64,000 bases of DNA, taken from NCBI RefSeq assembly GCF_023278565.1, contig NC_064672.1:4092001-4156000 (forward strand), read 5' to 3'. This DNA is from Colletotrichum lupini (lineage: Eukaryota > Ascomycota > Sordariomycetes > Glomerellales > Glomerellaceae). Shown here piece by piece: positions 61,101-64,000 of this stretch. How positions within the stretch are numbered: the first letter of the stretch is position 1; every line of letters starts with the position of its first letter. The notes beneath the pieces are model-generated. The model saw nothing but the letters and a program-made list of their open reading frames with translations, was not told the DNA's origin and did no database searches. Both the position numbers and the translations under genes were made by a program.

Positions 61101-63262
61101 CTGATGCTAGAATGATTATCAAGATGGAAGGCAGCATGGCCCAGCGCAACGGTTCCCGAGACCGCAAGCCAAAGGGACTTCATCTTGAGCTTGCAGGTTT
61201 GAACAACATGGCCAATGAGATCACCTCTCCCGAGCAGTCAGTGGCATCTTCCACCCGTTTCCACTGGCCTTCCCGACGTAGGGGACCCGGCTTCGTCACA
61301 GGCTCTGTTACGTCTCAATCCACCACCGGCAAAAGCATCCGCAGCAACACTACGGGTGGACGACAGGACTACATCCACAGCCTCGACACTGCCCAGCGCT
61401 TGCAACAACGCAAGCAGCGAAGCCGACATGCCAGTCGAGAGGGCAAGCGCGATGGCTCCCGTGGCCGCGACCGTGACCACAGCCGCACTCGCAAGACATC
61501 TTCTCGCGAAGCTTCCGCTGAGCGTGGCCGTGCCTCTAGCCGCAACTGGCCCAAGGCAAAGCGCTCCCCAACCTCGCCCATCCCTATGTCGCCCGAGGAT
61601 CTCATCAACCTGAGCACACCCAAGTTCTTGCCGGATGTCGGAGAGCCCGCCACAGTGAGGAAGTCTAGCAAGAGCAGGAAGGGTACTAGTCGCGCATCCA
61701 GCCGGGGTAGCCAAGGCCGCAATAGAAGCCCCGAAGGCAGACATCGCCCTCCTGCGCTTGAACTTCGCGGCCGAAGTGCGGACCGGACTGGCTCTCACGC
61801 CAGGTCACCTTCGTCCCCTCTACCTCTGTCAGCCAATCTTGTCCACTACCAGGGGTCTGAAGACGAGGAGGACTATGTCAAGGCTGTTGTTGCCCAAGAG
61901 AACTTCAGAAACAGACACAACAGAAGCACCAGTCAGCATGGGTCCCGCAAGGCGCTCTCACCTGAGCTTACCAGAGAGTTCCCTCGACGAGACCGATCCG
62001 AGAGTCGCCGTCGCCACGCTGGTGAGAACCTGGATCAATCCCGCGATACTGCGCCTCCCCAATCCAAGTCTCGTGCCGCCTCTACAGAGCACGCTGGAGA
62101 CTTGAAGGCTATGAAGGATGAGAGGCAGCGTAAGAAGGAGGAAGCTGCTCGCGAGCTCGAGGAACGTCGCAAGTCCCTCGCACAACGTCCCTCGGCGCCA
62201 CCGATTCCCCACCCCAACCACATCCGAATCGGTATTGAACCATCCCCAAGTGCCGTTGAACTTCCGCCTCGCAGCCACACTGCCGACCCTACTACCAACA
62301 GAAGCATGTACGCACGCAGCAGCTCCAATGTGCACATTGGTTTGCCCGCAACGCCCAAGGCCATGCGTCTCATCATCGAGTCGGACAAAGACAAGAACAG
62401 CATTCCGGTGCCCCCGATCCCGGCTACGTTTGCCCAGAGACATTCCCCGGTGACTTCTCCCCAGCAGCAGTCCCCCGAGAAAGAGCAGTCTGCCGAGACC
62501 CTCACTTTGCTCCCTCAGACAACTTACCAGCTTCCTTCCACGGTCTATCAACCTCCCAACCGCGGAATGATTCCTCGCAGCATGTCGGCCCCGCCCGTCC
62601 CTCCTGATGCGCCCTCCCCTAGAGGTCCTAGCGCCAGCAGCAAAGGTCTTTCTCGCGGTCCTTCCATGAGAAGAGGTCACTCTGGTGAGATTCGCACTGT
62701 CGATGACATGATCCGGGTCAGACGTGCCTCCCAAGAAAGCAACAACTACGGAAGCATCCCACCGCCGCCGCCTCCTCCTCCTGCTCCGCCAATGTTGAAG
62801 GAGCTTCAGCACCTTGCGATGCCTCCTCCCCCGCCCCCGGCGCCTCTCCCGTACACCGCCCACATCCAACCCGTGACCATGGGTTCCGGCATGATTGAGA
62901 TTGTCATGGACGACGATGACGTTATCCAAACGACCATTGCTGCTCCCATGGACACAACAGTCCCAGTAATTCCACCACCCGCCCCGCCCGTGTCCAAGGG
63001 TGGTCACAGCCGAGGACGCAGCTTCTCTGAACGAGACAACAGCATCGCTGGCCGATTCTCCAAGGCGACCGACCGCTTCAGGTCCGGCAGCCGCAACCGC
63101 AAGGAGCCCTCAGCGCGGCCCCGCGGTCAGGAGGACTACGAATACGCCCCTTATGAGAGCGTACCTATGCCAATGAACTATGGCCGCGAGTCGATGCGAT
63201 CTCCCCCCGCCATGGCGCAGAAGAGCTTGCCTACTGGCCTGCACCACAGCGAGATGATTTGA
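58116..63262 (+). CDS. Large WD40-repeat protein with helical and proline/RS-rich C-terminus
   Basis: Predicted exons are 58,116-58,530, 58,584-58,710, 58,767-59,078, 59,148-60,416 and 60,472-63,262, giving 1,637 aa. Introns are 53-69 nt with CTAAC branch sites; the third (69 nt) has no in-frame stop. Residues about 40-340 form WD40 blades (V-S-Y-D-A-G-Q-T-A-I-V-W-D, D-G-D-L-R-V-W-S, L-S-W-D-V). A Ser-rich linker follows, then helices resembling an alpha-solenoid (about 580-710: A-A-V-T-I-L-I-G-M-G-D-H-N-D-A-I-E-I-Y). The rest is disordered, with many R-x-x-S-x-S motifs and two poly-Pro runs near residue 1,470-1,500. The WD40-plus-solenoid plan suggests a scaffold for trafficking or complex assembly. 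I cannot name an orthologue. An upstream in-frame ATG at 58,011 is possible but the context favours 58,116. Confidence 0.87.
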
Positions 63263-64000
63263 TTTGGTCTTCCTGCTGGAAAAAGTTTCTACACTCCCCA
63301 ATCCCTTAATTAGCTTTACACATCACATGTCGATTCGTTGCATGGCGACAGGCGTTTCTCGATGAATCTCGATACCATTACTTTTTTTCCACGACCAACG
63401 AACACGAACAACACACTTTGCAGTGTGACAGCTCTGGGGCCGCCAGAACCACAACAACAGCAGTTAGAAGCCGCCTTTTGTATACTTCAAGTCTATCCTT
63501 GACGACGAACATTGGAACGCAGTGAAATGCCATTTCTTCTCCAATTTCTCATTATCTTTCAACTCTTTTTCGTTACACTTCTTGTTTTGCATTCTTAACT
63601 TCTCAAATGATGACTGATGATGGCTGGAACTTGGGATTTCGGGGCAGAGCCGCGAGGCAATACACATGAACACACGATACCTGTAGTGGGAAGAGCGGCT
63701 ATGTACGTGATGGAATGAACAGTCGTCGCGGGGGAAGGTCGAAAGGGCCAAATGGAAACGAAAACAGAGAAAAAGCTGGATGGTTTTCAAGATGACACCG
63801 TCTTGCGCCAACGAGTATGATGAGAGAGAGGAGGAGGAGGACGGAAGGGTTGGAACGGGATGGGTGAAAAGGGACCGAAAAGTGCTGGAAACGCGTGTCT
63901 TACAATGTTGCCTCACGGCATCTTTGTTCATCTAGTTGAAGGGTACGGGGATTCTTCCTTCCCCCGCCTCTTTTCATTTCTTTAACTTTTCTTTCCTTTT
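63263..64000. other. 3' flank of WD40 gene, no supported gene
   Basis: This is probably 3' UTR followed by intergenic DNA. A minus-strand open frame at 63,464-63,931 lacks motifs. Nothing else is seen before the window ends. Confidence 0.5.

Noticed and set aside
61958..63007. 349-codon antisense ORF, His/Arg/Gly-rich
   Set aside because: It is the mirror of the low-complexity Pro/Ser/Arg coding sequence of the WD40 gene's last exon, a typical shadow ORF.

Overview
The window looks like a piece of a filamentous ascomycete (Pezizomycotina) chromosome, most likely a Sordariomycete, with 'two-speed' organisation. The genes have short introns of about 53-75 nt with GT..AG ends and CTAAC-type branch sites. 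Two large AT-rich blocks carry an extreme repeat-induced point mutation (RIP) signature. The class-level placement is inference; the RIP signature and intron style are directly visible.

Layout. (1) About 1-19,480: a nest of dead Ty3/gypsy chromodomain retrotransposons. One complete 8,066-bp element (3,566-11,631) with 190-bp LTRs and target duplication CGTAC sits inside an older copy of the same family (1-3,565 plus 11,632-15,990). That copy abuts a third, inverted copy (15,991-18,963), followed by a solo LTR (19,124-19,315). (2) About 19,960-24,910: three compact housekeeping genes. RVB2 (+) converges on a LIN1/CD2BP2-type GYF protein (-), which is divergent from UFD1 (+). (3) About 25,940-39,390: a sparse accessory stretch with a local family of small Myb/SANT-like proteins at 26.6-27.3 kb (-), 30.0-30.9 kb (-), 34.4-35.8 kb (+) and 37.5-39.4 kb (+). 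It also holds a small ORF interrupted by a TAG and two degenerate tandem-repeat arrays. (4) 39,390-46,962: 7.5 kb of normal-composition DNA with no gene I can support. (5) 46,963-55,548: a second complete, RIP-killed Ty3/gypsy-type element with 129-bp LTRs. (6) 58,116-63,262: a large five-exon WD40 protein with a proline- and arginine/serine-rich tail.

The most unusual locus is 37,471-39,389. Four tandem Myb-like first exons, each with its own ATG and CA-rich leader, all stop at a phase-2 donor at the homologous codon. Only the last has a family-like acceptor exon immediately downstream. This suggests alternative first exons that swap the first part of a DNA-binding domain onto one shared basic tail, or a freshly duplicated family in which only one copy kept a complete gene. 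Upstream of it is a three-unit tandem repeat carrying the palindrome TCGTCT-N7-AGACGA once per unit.

All family assignments come from reading translated motifs; no database search was run. Exon boundaries are predictions from splice consensus and protein conservation.
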